A DNA stretch of 5,872 bases from an uncultured Lachnospiraceae bacterium. GTDB taxonomy: Bacteria > Bacillota > Clostridia > Lachnospirales > Lachnospiraceae. Numbering within the stretch: position 1 is the first letter of the stretch; each line of letters opens with the position of its first letter. The notes beneath the pieces were generated by a model. It was not told where the DNA came from and ran no database searches. It worked only from the letters and a program-made list of their open reading frames with translations. Below are positions 1-5,872 of the stretch, piece by piece. The translations under genes and the position numbers were made by a program. The DNA is taken from NCBI GenBank assembly GCA_905193085.1, contig CAJJNI010000157.1:1-5872 (forward strand), written 5' to 3'.

Positions 1-988
1 AGCTGTAAAGCTTACGAACTTCTTCACCAACAACTTCTGATGGATGCTCAGCAGCTAACTTTCTCATTGCTCTGAAATGAGCCTGTCCACCTGCAGGTGA
101 CATATCTAATAAGAAGTCTTTTGCAAATGTACCATCCTGAATATCTTTTAAGATCTTCTTCATTGTCTTCTTTGTCTCTTCTGTGATAATCTTTGGACCT
201 GTTATGTAATCACCATACTCTGCTGTATTTGAAATTGAATATCTCATTCCGGCAAAACCACTCTGGTAAATTAAGTCAACAATAAGTTTCATTTCATGAA
301 TACATTCAAAGTAAGCATTTCTTGGGTCATAGCCAGCTTCAACTAATGTTTCAAAACCTGCCTGCATAAGTGCACAAACACCACCGCAAAGTACAGCCTG
401 CTCACCAAAAAGGTCTGTCTCTGTTTCTGTTCTGAATGTTGTCTCAAGAACACCGGCTCTTGCTCCACCGATTGCTGCAGCATAAGCCAATGCCATATCA
501 AGTGCTTTTCCTGTTGCATCCTGATGTACAGCAACAAGACAAGGAACACCTTTTCCTGCCTGATATTCACTTCTTACTGTATGTCCTGGTCCCTTTGGAG
601 CTATCATTGTAACATCAACATCCTTTGGTGGTACAATCTGTCCAAAATGAATATTAAAACCATGTGCGAACATTAACATATTTCCAGCTTCAAGGTTTGG
701 TTCAATATCTTTCTTATACATATTAGCCTGTAACTCATCATTGATAAGAATCATGATGATATCAGCTCTCTTAGCAGCTTCTGCTGCTGTATAAACTTTA
801 AATCCCTGCTCTTCAGCTCTTTTCCATGACTTACTTCCTTCATACAAGCCAATGATTACATCAGCTCCTGACTCTTTAGCATTTAATGCATGTGCATGTC
901 CCTGGCTGCCATATCCAATAACTGCAATTGTTTTCCCTTCCAATAATCCCAAATTACAGTCTTCCTGATAATAAATCTTGTTAGCCAT
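1..988 (-). CDS. ilvC: Ketol-acid reductoisomerase (class I), 3' end cut by window edge
   Basis: This cytosolic enzyme isomerises and reduces 2-acetolactate (or 2-aceto-2-hydroxybutyrate) to the dihydroxy acid in valine, leucine and isoleucine synthesis. The visible 329 codons begin MANKIYYQEDCNLGLLEGK and carry the Rossmann motif GYGSQGHAHALN (residues 25-36), the HGFNIHFG segment (109-116) and APKGPGHTVR (130-139). The Mg-binding and catalytic acids of the knotted domain are present as D192 and E196 (TDLFGEQ), E228 and E232 (FECIHEMK), with S253 near the substrate. The last visible residues are RKLYS, normally within about 5-15 residues of the end of a class I enzyme, so little is missing. 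The ATG is set by a perfect AAGGAGG nine bases upstream. The gap to ilvN is 62 bases with no terminator, so the two genes are very probably co-transcribed. The cofactor-selecting loop reads LYEGSKSW, without the usual arginine (see findings). Confidence 0.98.
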   Translation of the reverse strand, partial: MANKIYYQEDCNLGLLEGKTIAVIGYGSQGHAHALNAKESGADVIIGLYEGSKSWKRAEEQGFKVYTAAEAAKRADIIMILINDELQANMYKKDIEPNLEAGNMLMFAHGFNIHFGQIVPPKDVDVTMIAPKGPGHTVRSEYQAGKGVPCLVAVHQDATGKALDMALAYAAAIGGARAGVLETTFRTETETDLFGEQAVLCGGVCALMQAGFETLVEAGYDPRNAYFECIHEMKLIVDLIYQSGFAGMRYSISNTAEYGDYITGPKIITEETKKTMKKILKDIQDGTFAKDFLLDMSPAGGQAHFRAMRKLAAEHPSEVVGEEVRKLYS

Positions 989-997
989 ATTTAATTT

Positions 998-1004
998 CCT
1001 CCTT
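998..1004 (-). promoter_or_regulatory. Ribosome binding site of ilvC
   Basis: AAGGAGG lies nine bases before the ATG at 988. It is a full match to the anti-Shine-Dalgarno sequence and much stronger than the site in front of ilvN, which suggests that ilvC is translated at a higher rate than ilvN from the shared message. This is seen in sequence; the rate difference is inferred. Confidence 0.9.
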
Positions 1005-1050
1005 AAAAAAAGTAATTTATAAAGTTAAAGGGGTTTCCTCTAGCTATCAG

Positions 1051-1548
1051 TTATTCAAGGTATGTAACATCGTCACTACCTCTTGACAATCCGGTCAGAC
1101 CGGTTCTTGCTAATTCTAAAATTTCATATTTAGAAAGCAAACTGATAAAAGCACTTAATTTTGCCTGATTTCCTGTCAGTTCTATTACAAGAGAATCCTG
1201 TGCCACATCAACAATCTTTGCTCTGAAAACATCTGATATTGCAATGACATCCTGACGGTCAGATGCATTAGCTCTAATCTTAATTAAAATAAGCTCTCTG
1301 CATACGGATTTGTTATCTTGGAGCATCTTAATTTCAATAACATCTTCCTGTTTTCTAAGCTGTTTTTCTATCTGTTCAACAATCTGTTCTTCACCATTAA
1401 CAACTACTGTCATACGGGAATACTTAGGGTCAGCAGTAACACCAACTGTTAAACTGTCAATATTATATCCTCTGCGGCTAAACATCCCTGCTATACGACT
1501 CAATACACCTGATGTATTATCAACTAATAAAGAAAATACTGTACTCAT
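1051..1548 (-). CDS. ilvN: Acetolactate synthase small (regulatory) subunit
   Basis: This is the regulatory subunit of acetohydroxyacid synthase. It binds and activates the catalytic IlvB subunit and confers feedback inhibition by valine. The protein has 165 residues, the normal length (E. coli IlvH has 163). Residues 2-76 form an ACT domain with the family signature GVLSRIAGMFSRRGYNIDSL (14-33). N11, G14 and N29 fall at the positions known to form the valine site in IlvH, so feedback control is probably kept. The second half begins at VCRELILIKI and is the ACT-like C-terminal domain typical of the family. The ATG at 1548 gives the standard N-terminus (MSTVFSLLVDN). The ribosome binding site is modest. 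A strong promoter and a structured leader lie upstream, and ilvC follows 62 bases downstream. The partner ilvB is not upstream and would have to be beyond the left edge or elsewhere. Confidence 0.97.
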   Translation of the reverse strand: MSTVFSLLVDNTSGVLSRIAGMFSRRGYNIDSLTVGVTADPKYSRMTVVVNGEEQIVEQIEKQLRKQEDVIEIKMLQDNKSVCRELILIKIRANASDRQDVIAISDVFRAKIVDVAQDSLVIELTGNQAKLSAFISLLSKYEILELARTGLTGLSRGSDDVTYLE

Positions 1549-1562
1549 ATATTATATATCAG

Positions 1563-1568
1563 CCTTTC
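1563..1568 (-). promoter_or_regulatory. Probable weak ribosome binding site of ilvN
   Basis: GAAAGG is the only purine-rich Shine-Dalgarno-like stretch before the ilvN ATG. It sits 14 bases away, longer than the usual 6-10, and the intervening sequence is AU-only apart from one base. It lies directly after the second leader stem-loop, so folding of the leader could affect access to it. Identity as the working site is inferred. Confidence 0.5.
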
Positions 1569-1578
1569 TGTTTTTTCT

Positions 1579-1603
1579 ATTGGAACCAAATTGTACTTCC
1601 AAT
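1579..1603 (-). promoter_or_regulatory. Second stem-loop of the ilvN leader
   Basis: A perfect seven-base inverted repeat, ATTGGAA and TTCCAAT (1597-1603 and 1579-1585), encloses an 11-base loop in the ilvN 5' leader. In RNA it forms a hairpin ending about 10 bases before the presumed ribosome binding site. It is followed by an A-rich rather than a U-rich tract, so it is not an intrinsic terminator. It could instead be a DNA operator because it is palindromic. Role unknown. Confidence 0.55.
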
Positions 1604-1608
1604 GTTAC

Positions 1609-1640
1609 TTAGGTAAAATATAATTTCAATCTTACCCTAA
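1609..1640 (-). promoter_or_regulatory. 5'-terminal stem-loop of the ilvN leader
   Basis: TTAGGGTAA (1632-1640) pairs with TTACCTAA (1609-1616) through eight base pairs with one bulged G, closing a 15-base loop. The predicted transcription start is near 1639, so this hairpin would sit at the extreme 5' end of the message. Such a position is known to stabilise mRNAs in Firmicutes. Whether it senses anything cannot be told from the sequence. Confidence 0.5.
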
Positions 1641-1645
1641 TCTTC

Positions 1646-1674
1646 ATTTTAACAATAAATATTTTTCTTGTCAA
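1646..1674 (-). promoter_or_regulatory. Sigma-A type promoter of ilvN-ilvC
   Basis: The -35 box is TTGACA (1669-1674), a perfect consensus, followed by a 17-base spacer and the -10 box TAAAAT (1646-1651), one mismatch from TATAAT. The spacer is A/T-rich. The predicted start is around 1638-1640, giving a leader of about 90 bases before the ilvN ATG. It lies in the intergenic region after the methyltransferase stop codon at 1704, so ilvN-ilvC can be transcribed independently of the upstream genes. No clear operator such as a CodY box was recognised. Confidence 0.85.
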
Positions 1675-1703
1675 TGAATATAAATATGTTTTACCACTCT
1701 TTT

Positions 1704-2993
1704 TCAAATAATGCAAGCCCCATATTTATATGAAATATCATATAATGCCTTATTATCAGCATCGTTAAACTTAACAGCTGCCCTTCCACAGTAATTTTTC
1801 AAAGCATATTCTAAAACATCTTCATTTTCTGTCTCAAAAATTATCGGATAAGTTGCATATCCTGTAATTTCTGTTAAAACAGTCTTTAATGTTCCAAGCT
1901 CATCATCACTGCCTGTAACACGGAGTAAGACCGCATTCTGTTCTTCATCTTCCATATCATCAAGCAAATCATATATTGTATCGTACTCATCATCTTCAAG
2001 CTCCTGAACAATATCTTCATCAGCCCCTGCATCAATACAGCAATAATTAATATCAGATATATTAAGATAATTCCGTTCACTGCTTATATATTTATCTATT
2101 TCAGATTCTGTACTCTCAACTTTTGTAACAGCTTCTTTAACAGCCTTTATATACTCTGGATTTGTTCCACAGCAGCCACCTAATATTTTAGCACCGGCTT
2201 TACAGATTTCTTTCATATGTTCTGCAAATTCTGATGCATCCATATCATATAAAGTTTCACCGTTTTTGCCTAATACAGGCATTCCGGCATTCGGTTTAGC
2301 TATTACAGGTAAATTTGTTACTTCTTTTACCTGTTTTACTAATTCAACCATCTTATCTGGTCCTGCTGAACAGTTCATTCCAACCGCATCTGCTCCTAAT
2401 GATTCCAAAACAATTGCAGCTGTTCTTGCATCTGTACCATACAAAGTCTTTCCGCCATCGCCAAATGTCATAGTTACCATAACAGGAAGCTCACTTACAT
2501 TAGAAGCAGCAATCAACGCAGCTCTTGTTTCCTGTAAACTCATCATTGTCTCTATTACAAGTAAATCTGCACCTGCATCATCAATTGCTTTTATCTGCTG
2601 CTCATAAGATGCTATAAGATCCTCAAGGCTCAATTCACCTAAAGGAATCAGATTCTGACCACACATAGTGATATCTCCCGCAACCAAAGCCTTCCCATCA
2701 ACTGCTTTTTTTGATATTTCCACAAGCTTTTTATTAAGTTCAACTGCCTCATCTTCAAGCCCATATTCTCTTAATTTAATAGAATTGGCACCAAATGTAG
2801 GAGCATATACTATCTGACTTCCACTCTCCACATATTCTCTCTGTATTTTTATTAAAACATCTTCATTTTCTGTTATCCATTTTTCTGTACATACACCAAA
2901 TGGCATTCCCATCTTCTGCAGATTTGAACCTGTAGCTCCATCAAGAAAAACCGGATAATTCTCCATAAACTTTTTAAATTCATTTTTGGTCAT
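1704..2993 (-). CDS. Homocysteine S-methyltransferase-family protein with degenerate MetH-type half-barrel at the C-terminus
   Basis: The N-terminal part (about residues 10-292) is the zinc-dependent methyltransferase barrel found in MetH and BHMT/MmuM proteins, which transfers a methyl group to homocysteine to make methionine. The family motifs FLDGATGSNLQ (16-26), APTFGAN (64-70), GD (106-107) and ET (148-149) are present. The three zinc cysteines are C208 (MNCSAG) and C274-C275 (GGCCGTNP). Residues 300-429 resemble, by eye, the first half of the MetH pterin-binding barrel: YPIIFETENEDVLEYALKN lines up with the 'DTTNPEALEAAL' region and KYGACII with 'KYGGVVV'. The pterin-contact motifs are lost (GERINPTG reads CCIDAGAD; DVN.G reads LRVTG), and the chain stops mid-barrel. 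No cobalamin domains follow. The methyl donor is therefore unclear: a separate corrinoid or folate protein, or S-methylmethionine. The start has GGGAGAA seven bases upstream. It lies 43 bases after the response regulator, probably in the same transcript. Confidence 0.88.
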   Translation of the reverse strand: MTKNEFKKFMENYPVFLDGATGSNLQKMGMPFGVCTEKWITENEDVLIKIQREYVESGSQIVYAPTFGANSIKLREYGLEDEAVELNKKLVEISKKAVDGKALVAGDITMCGQNLIPLGELSLEDLIASYEQQIKAIDDAGADLLVIETMMSLQETRAALIAASNVSELPVMVTMTFGDGGKTLYGTDARTAAIVLESLGADAVGMNCSAGPDKMVELVKQVKEVTNLPVIAKPNAGMPVLGKNGETLYDMDASEFAEHMKEICKAGAKILGGCCGTNPEYIKAVKEAVTKVESTESEIDKYISSERNYLNISDINYCCIDAGADEDIVQELEDDEYDTIYDLLDDMEDEEQNAVLLRVTGSDDELGTLKTVLTEITGYATYPIIFETENEDVLEYALKNYCGRAAVKFNDADNKALYDISYKYGACII

Positions 2994-3000
2994 AAGTGTA

Positions 3001-3007
3001 TTCTCCC
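3001..3007 (-). promoter_or_regulatory. Ribosome binding site of the methyltransferase gene
   Basis: GGGAGAA sits seven bases before the ATG at 2993 and fixes that start. The rest of the 43-base gap to the response regulator is almost purely A/T and holds no hairpin or recognisable promoter, consistent with read-through transcription. Confidence 0.8.
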
Positions 3008-3036
3008 ATGTTATTTTTCTTATTTTAATTATTATT

Positions 3037-3402
3037 CTATTTACTATTGAGAACCTTTTTAATTCTCAACTTTACAGCTTCCCTGTCTATAGGTTTTGTT
3101 ATGTAATCAGAAATCCCCAATTTAAATCCTGAAACAACAGTTCCTTCATCTTTTCTTGCTGTAAGCAATATTACTTTCAAATCCTTTAAATGCGCTTTTT
3201 CCCTTATTTTCTGTAAAGTCTGCAAACCATTCATTATCGGCATTTCTATATCAAGTAACATTAGATCCGCTTTATTTGTTTCTAAAAAACGTAATGCATT
3301 CAAACCAGAAGTGAGGGCTACAGTATCATAATCGTCTTTTAATGTATTTTCCAAAGTCGCCAGATTTGAAGGACTATCATCCACTATTAATATTTTTTTC
3401 AT
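3037..3402 (-). CDS. Stand-alone receiver-domain response regulator (CheY-like)
   Basis: This 121-residue protein is a single receiver domain with no output domain. From the ATG at 3402 the N-terminus is MKKILIVDDSPSNL. The acidic pair is D8-D9, the phospho-acceptor is D51 (LMLLDIEMPIMNG), the switch threonine is T81 (ILLTAR) and the conserved lysine is K103 (YITKPID), so the active site is complete. Lacking a DNA-binding or enzymatic domain, it should act by protein contact or as a phosphate intermediate. The natural phosphodonor is the HPt domain of the kinase encoded 13 bases upstream; this pairing is inferred from position. A GTG at 3408 would add two residues (MT), but its ribosome binding site would be only one base away. 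The ATG at 3402 has GGGAG seven bases upstream and is the better start. Confidence 0.93.
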   Translation of the reverse strand: MKKILIVDDSPSNLATLENTLKDDYDTVALTSGLNALRFLETNKADLMLLDIEMPIMNGLQTLQKIREKAHLKDLKVILLTARKDEGTVVSGFKLGISDYITKPIDREAVKLRIKKVLNSK

Positions 3403-3409
3403 TGTCACA

Positions 3410-3417
3410 CTCCCTTT
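3410..3417 (-). promoter_or_regulatory. Ribosome binding site of the response regulator, overlapping the kinase stop codon
   Basis: AAAGGGAG begins within the TAA stop codon (3416-3418) of the kinase gene and lies seven bases before the ATG at 3402. It decides between ATG 3402 and GTG 3408 in favour of the former. The overlap suggests translational coupling, which would keep kinase and regulator amounts linked. Confidence 0.82.
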
Positions 3418-5872
3418 ATGATTGTATGTCTACTACATTTTCCAGAATTTTCTGTGCATTCTCATCTTCATATAATTTCATCTTATCACTTGCAAGATTC
3501 ACAGCATCACTCACAGCAACCGGCAAATCATATCCTGACAATTCTTTAAGCAATTCCTTTGCGTGTTTTTGCTCATAATTTGCAATTGCATGCACAGTCT
3601 CTTTTAATTTTCCATTCCAGATAAAATAATCTACTTTTATTTTTTCTAAATCATTATGCTTCTTATTTTCTTCTTTGTCAAGCACGCCCTGAATCTGTGT
3701 AAGCAATCTATGATAACCATTGACCAGTTTCTGATAATCCCTGTCAATCACTGCATAATTATGCTCCTTAACCGCATACTCATGCTCTCTTGCCAAATCT
3801 GACTGTTTAATTGCTCCAATACTTGCAGCGACACTTTTAAATGCATGAGCCTCTATTCCGTAAAGTTCGTAATTTTTTTCTTCTGCATATTTTTTTAGTT
3901 CCATTACTTTTACTTTTCCACTTGCCAGTACAACATCTAAAATATGTAGGTATTCCTCAACATCATTACCACAGCATCTTAACCCGCTTTCTACATCTAC
4001 ACCTTTCATAGCAACACGCTCTATATCTTTTTCAGATATTTTTTTGACGAGTTTGATGTCATTTATTGTTTCCAGCATTTTCTTTTTCTTTGGCGGCACT
4101 AATTCATTCATAACATTGTGCAGGTGTTTTAATACGATAGGTTTGGCAAGAAAGCCCTGAAATCCACTTTCTTTAAACAGCTTTCTTGCTTCAGGCAACA
4201 CATTCGCGGTAAGTGCAACCGCCGGAACAGTCTTTCCATACTCCCCAAGAGTATTCCTTATAGTATTTAAGGTCTCAACTCCGTCCATATTAGGCATCAT
4301 ATGGTCAATAAACAACAAATCATAATCCGGCTCCTCTGTTAAAAGCTCTATAGCTTCAAATCCACTCAAAGCAGTAGTAATCTTACATTGATATGAACTA
4401 ATCATTCCCTGTGCAACTTTAAGATTAACAGGATTATCATCAACAATCAATACTTTTAAATCATTTGCTATAAACTTCTGCAGACTTTCTTCTGTTTTAC
4501 TCTTCTTTCCCTTAATGATTTTACTTAATGATATTATATTAAAAGGTTTATATGTATAAGTGTAATTAACACACTCCAGCACCTGTGGGTGTACAACATT
4601 TCGTCCAATCATGGCAATAAAAATTGTACCGGGATTTTTTTCTATAGTTAATTTTAAATCATAAAACAGTTTTTCATAATCAAACATTACATGTGTGAAA
4701 TTTCCCGTTTTCGCAAGCTTCGTAAAATCTTTTTTATTATCAATAAACAGGGCCTTAGCACCAATCTCATCAAACAGTTCCTTTATTTCCATACGATAAT
4801 ATTTATTTTTATCATAAATAAGAAATGAATATTTATCGGTATTTCTTAATATAACCATATTCTTATTATTTTTAACTTTTTGTTTTACGAAAAAAGTGAA
4901 TTTTGAACCTACTCCAAGTTCGGATTCTACTGTAATTTTTCCACCCATCATCTGAGCAATCTGCTTTGAAATAGCAAGTCCCAATCCAATACCATCAACA
5001 CTTCTGCTCACTCTGCTGTCAACCTGTGAAAACTGTTTAAATAATTTTCCTAAATCATCTTTATGTATTCCAATGCCACTGTCTTTAACAGATATACAAA
5101 GTTCTATTTCATCATCTTTGCATGCATTATAATCAAATGACAGCCTTATAAATCCTTTATTGGTAAATTTAACTGCATTTATGAGTATATTCATTACAAT
5201 CTGCCTTATATGTTTTTCATCACCATATAATAATTTTGGCATAGCAGGATTAACATATACCGTAAACGCTATATCTTTTTTATTAAGTCTGCTGTTAATC
5301 AATGCCGTCATATCTTTGAGCATAGGTTTTAATTCATACTCTTCCTGCGAAATTTCAATTTTTCCAGTCTGCATTTTAGATATGTCCAATATGTCATCTA
5401 CTATTGATATTAAATTATTTGAAGCAGATTTAATCATATTTGCATATTCCAGATTCATGCCAGACAGTTCACCTGCAAGCAGCATATCTGCCATACCACT
5501 TATTGCATTCATAGGCGTTCTTATTTCATGAGACATTCTCGAAATAAACTCATCTTTAAAATCTTCATCAATACTGTCCGTTTCTTTCTCTGTTTTTGCA
5601 GAAGATTTAACACTTTCAAAATCACTTAACTGTTTTTTATCGGTAACAATATCTTCTATATCTAAGTCAATTTCATCATCATATATATAATCTAATTTAT
5701 AATTTTTATATTTTCCATGGAGTAATCGATTTAAAGCAGTATGAGCTCTGTTATACATATTACTGTAAAAATCTTCTTCCTCTGTTAATGTAATTCCAGC
5801 CTTACATTCAAGAGTGATTGACTCATCATCACCAATATAAATATTTCTGATTTTTTCACAAAAATCATTACA
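3416..5872 (-). CDS. GGDEF-like/hybrid histidine kinase with receiver and HPt domains, 5' end beyond window
   Basis: The frame is open to the right edge, giving 818 visible residues (numbered here from 5872). Residues 1-65 look like the end of a GGDEF domain (AGITLTEEEDFYSNMYNRAH...ALNRLLHGKYKNY, compare 'SIGIA...ADKALYRAKKQGKN'). An acidic linker leads to HisKA with SRMSHEIRTPMNAI, phospho-acceptor H115. The HATPase has an N box (N228/N232, NILINAVKFTN), G1 (KDSGIGI, D264) and G2 (GIGLGLAISK, 294-303). Residues 339-456 are a degenerate receiver (IYDKN, MFDYE, YKPF). Residues 470-590 are a canonical receiver (D478-D479, D523, T555, K577). Residues 600-735 are an HPt domain with H676 in EAHAFKSVAASIGA. 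A helical tail (738-818) follows. No membrane segment is visible, but the sensor part may lie upstream. All elements of a His-Asp-His-Asp relay ending at the neighbouring response regulator are present. The signal and output are unknown. A Met at 5758 is internal and not the true start. Confidence 0.95.
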   Translation of the reverse strand, partial: CNDFCEKIRNIYIGDDESITLECKAGITLTEEEDFYSNMYNRAHTALNRLLHGKYKNYKLDYIYDDEIDLDIEDIVTDKKQLSDFESVKSSAKTEKETDSIDEDFKDEFISRMSHEIRTPMNAISGMADMLLAGELSGMNLEYANMIKSASNNLISIVDDILDISKMQTGKIEISQEEYELKPMLKDMTALINSRLNKKDIAFTVYVNPAMPKLLYGDEKHIRQIVMNILINAVKFTNKGFIRLSFDYNACKDDEIELCISVKDSGIGIHKDDLGKLFKQFSQVDSRVSRSVDGIGLGLAISKQIAQMMGGKITVESELGVGSKFTFFVKQKVKNNKNMVILRNTDKYSFLIYDKNKYYRMEIKELFDEIGAKALFIDNKKDFTKLAKTGNFTHVMFDYEKLFYDLKLTIEKNPGTIFIAMIGRNVVHPQVLECVNYTYTYKPFNIISLSKIIKGKKSKTEESLQKFIANDLKVLIVDDNPVNLKVAQGMISSYQCKITTALSGFEAIELLTEEPDYDLLFIDHMMPNMDGVETLNTIRNTLGEYGKTVPAVALTANVLPEARKLFKESGFQGFLAKPIVLKHLHNVMNELVPPKKKKMLETINDIKLVKKISEKDIERVAMKGVDVESGLRCCGNDVEEYLHILDVVLASGKVKVMELKKYAEEKNYELYGIEAHAFKSVAASIGAIKQSDLAREHEYAVKEHNYAVIDRDYQKLVNGYHRLLTQIQGVLDKEENKKHNDLEKIKVDYFIWNGKLKETVHAIANYEQKHAKELLKELSGYDLPVAVSDAVNLASDKMKLYEDENAQKILENVVDIQS

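Noticed and set aside
343..570. Minus-strand 75-codon frame inside ilvC
   Set aside because: It is out of frame with the strongly conserved reductoisomerase coding sequence, with no independent support.
989..1050. Terminator or second promoter between ilvN and ilvC
   Set aside because: Only a weak five-pair helix with a wobble pair is possible (AGAGG/CCTTT), with no adjoining U-run. A TATAAA is present but has no -35 box at the right spacing.
1310..1612. Plus-strand open frame opposite ilvN
   Set aside because: It is antisense to a well-identified gene, has no recognisable family and arises from the codon pattern of ilvN.
1612..1650. Possible 12-codon leader peptide (MKIRVRLKLYFT) before ilvN, containing Ile, Val and Leu codons
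   Set aside because: Its ATG overlaps the -10 box and lies upstream of the predicted transcription start, so it would not be in the message. It also has no ribosome binding site or terminator/antiterminator behind it.
1549..1703. T-box or other amino-acid riboswitch before ilvN
   Set aside because: The transcribed leader is only about 90 bases, has no T-box consensus (GGTGG.ACCGCG) and no terminator hairpin with a U-run.
2266..2607. Plus-strand open frame opposite the methyltransferase
   Set aside because: It is a low-complexity Ser/Thr/Ala-rich translation antisense to conserved barrel motifs; a frame shadow.
3425..3450. CodY-box-like A/T palindrome near the kinase 3' end
   Set aside because: It has only about 10 of 15 matches to AATTTTCWGAAAATT and lies inside coding sequence away from any promoter.
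5160..5531. Plus-strand open frame opposite HisKA/HATPase, hydrophobic and resembling a membrane protein
   Set aside because: It lies exactly antisense to the conserved kinase core. The hydrophobic look comes from reverse complements of Asp/Asn/Lys/Glu codons.
5756..5758. Met at 5758 as the kinase start codon
   Set aside because: The frame stays open to the window edge, the upstream residues continue the GGDEF-like homology, and the nearest purine-rich stretch is too far away for a good ribosome binding site.

Overview
The window is AT-rich, and every gene lies on the minus strand. It looks like a low-GC Gram-positive anaerobe, most likely a Lachnospiraceae/Clostridia gut-type bacterium. Reasons: strong AGGAGG-type ribosome binding sites, codon use rich in A/T, a multi-domain hybrid histidine kinase of a style common in that family, and ilvN directly followed by ilvC. 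The genus cannot be fixed from the sequence alone.

Read in the direction of transcription (right to left), the window opens inside a large hybrid histidine kinase gene that runs off the right edge (3416..5872). The visible part encodes the tail of a GGDEF-like domain, HisKA, HATPase, a degenerate receiver, a canonical receiver, an HPt domain and a helical C-terminal tail. Thirteen bases later comes a stand-alone receiver-domain response regulator (3037..3402) whose ribosome binding site overlaps the kinase stop codon. After a 34-base gap to that stop's downstream neighbour's ribosome binding site region (43 bases to its start codon) comes a 429-residue homocysteine S-methyltransferase-family protein (1704..2993). 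Its N-terminal zinc barrel looks intact. Its C-terminal third looks like an eroded half of the pterin-binding barrel of MetH. No terminator or promoter is visible between these three genes, so they are probably one transcription unit.

The 155-base gap at 1549..1703 holds a near-consensus sigma-A promoter (TTGACA, 17-base spacer, TAAAAT) and a leader of about 90 bases with two stem-loops. It drives ilvN (acetolactate synthase regulatory subunit, 1051..1548) and then ilvC (ketol-acid reductoisomerase, 1..988, cut by the left edge just before its C-terminus). These two genes serve branched-chain amino acid synthesis: IlvN sets valine feedback on acetolactate synthase and IlvC performs the next step. 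No ilvB is present in the window.

The most unusual points are the GGDEF-to-kinase fusion with a full His-Asp-His phosphorelay, the methyltransferase carrying a decayed half-barrel, and the uncharacterised ilvN leader. No mobile elements, CRISPR arrays, tRNA or rRNA genes were seen, and no gene-free stretch exceeds 155 bases.
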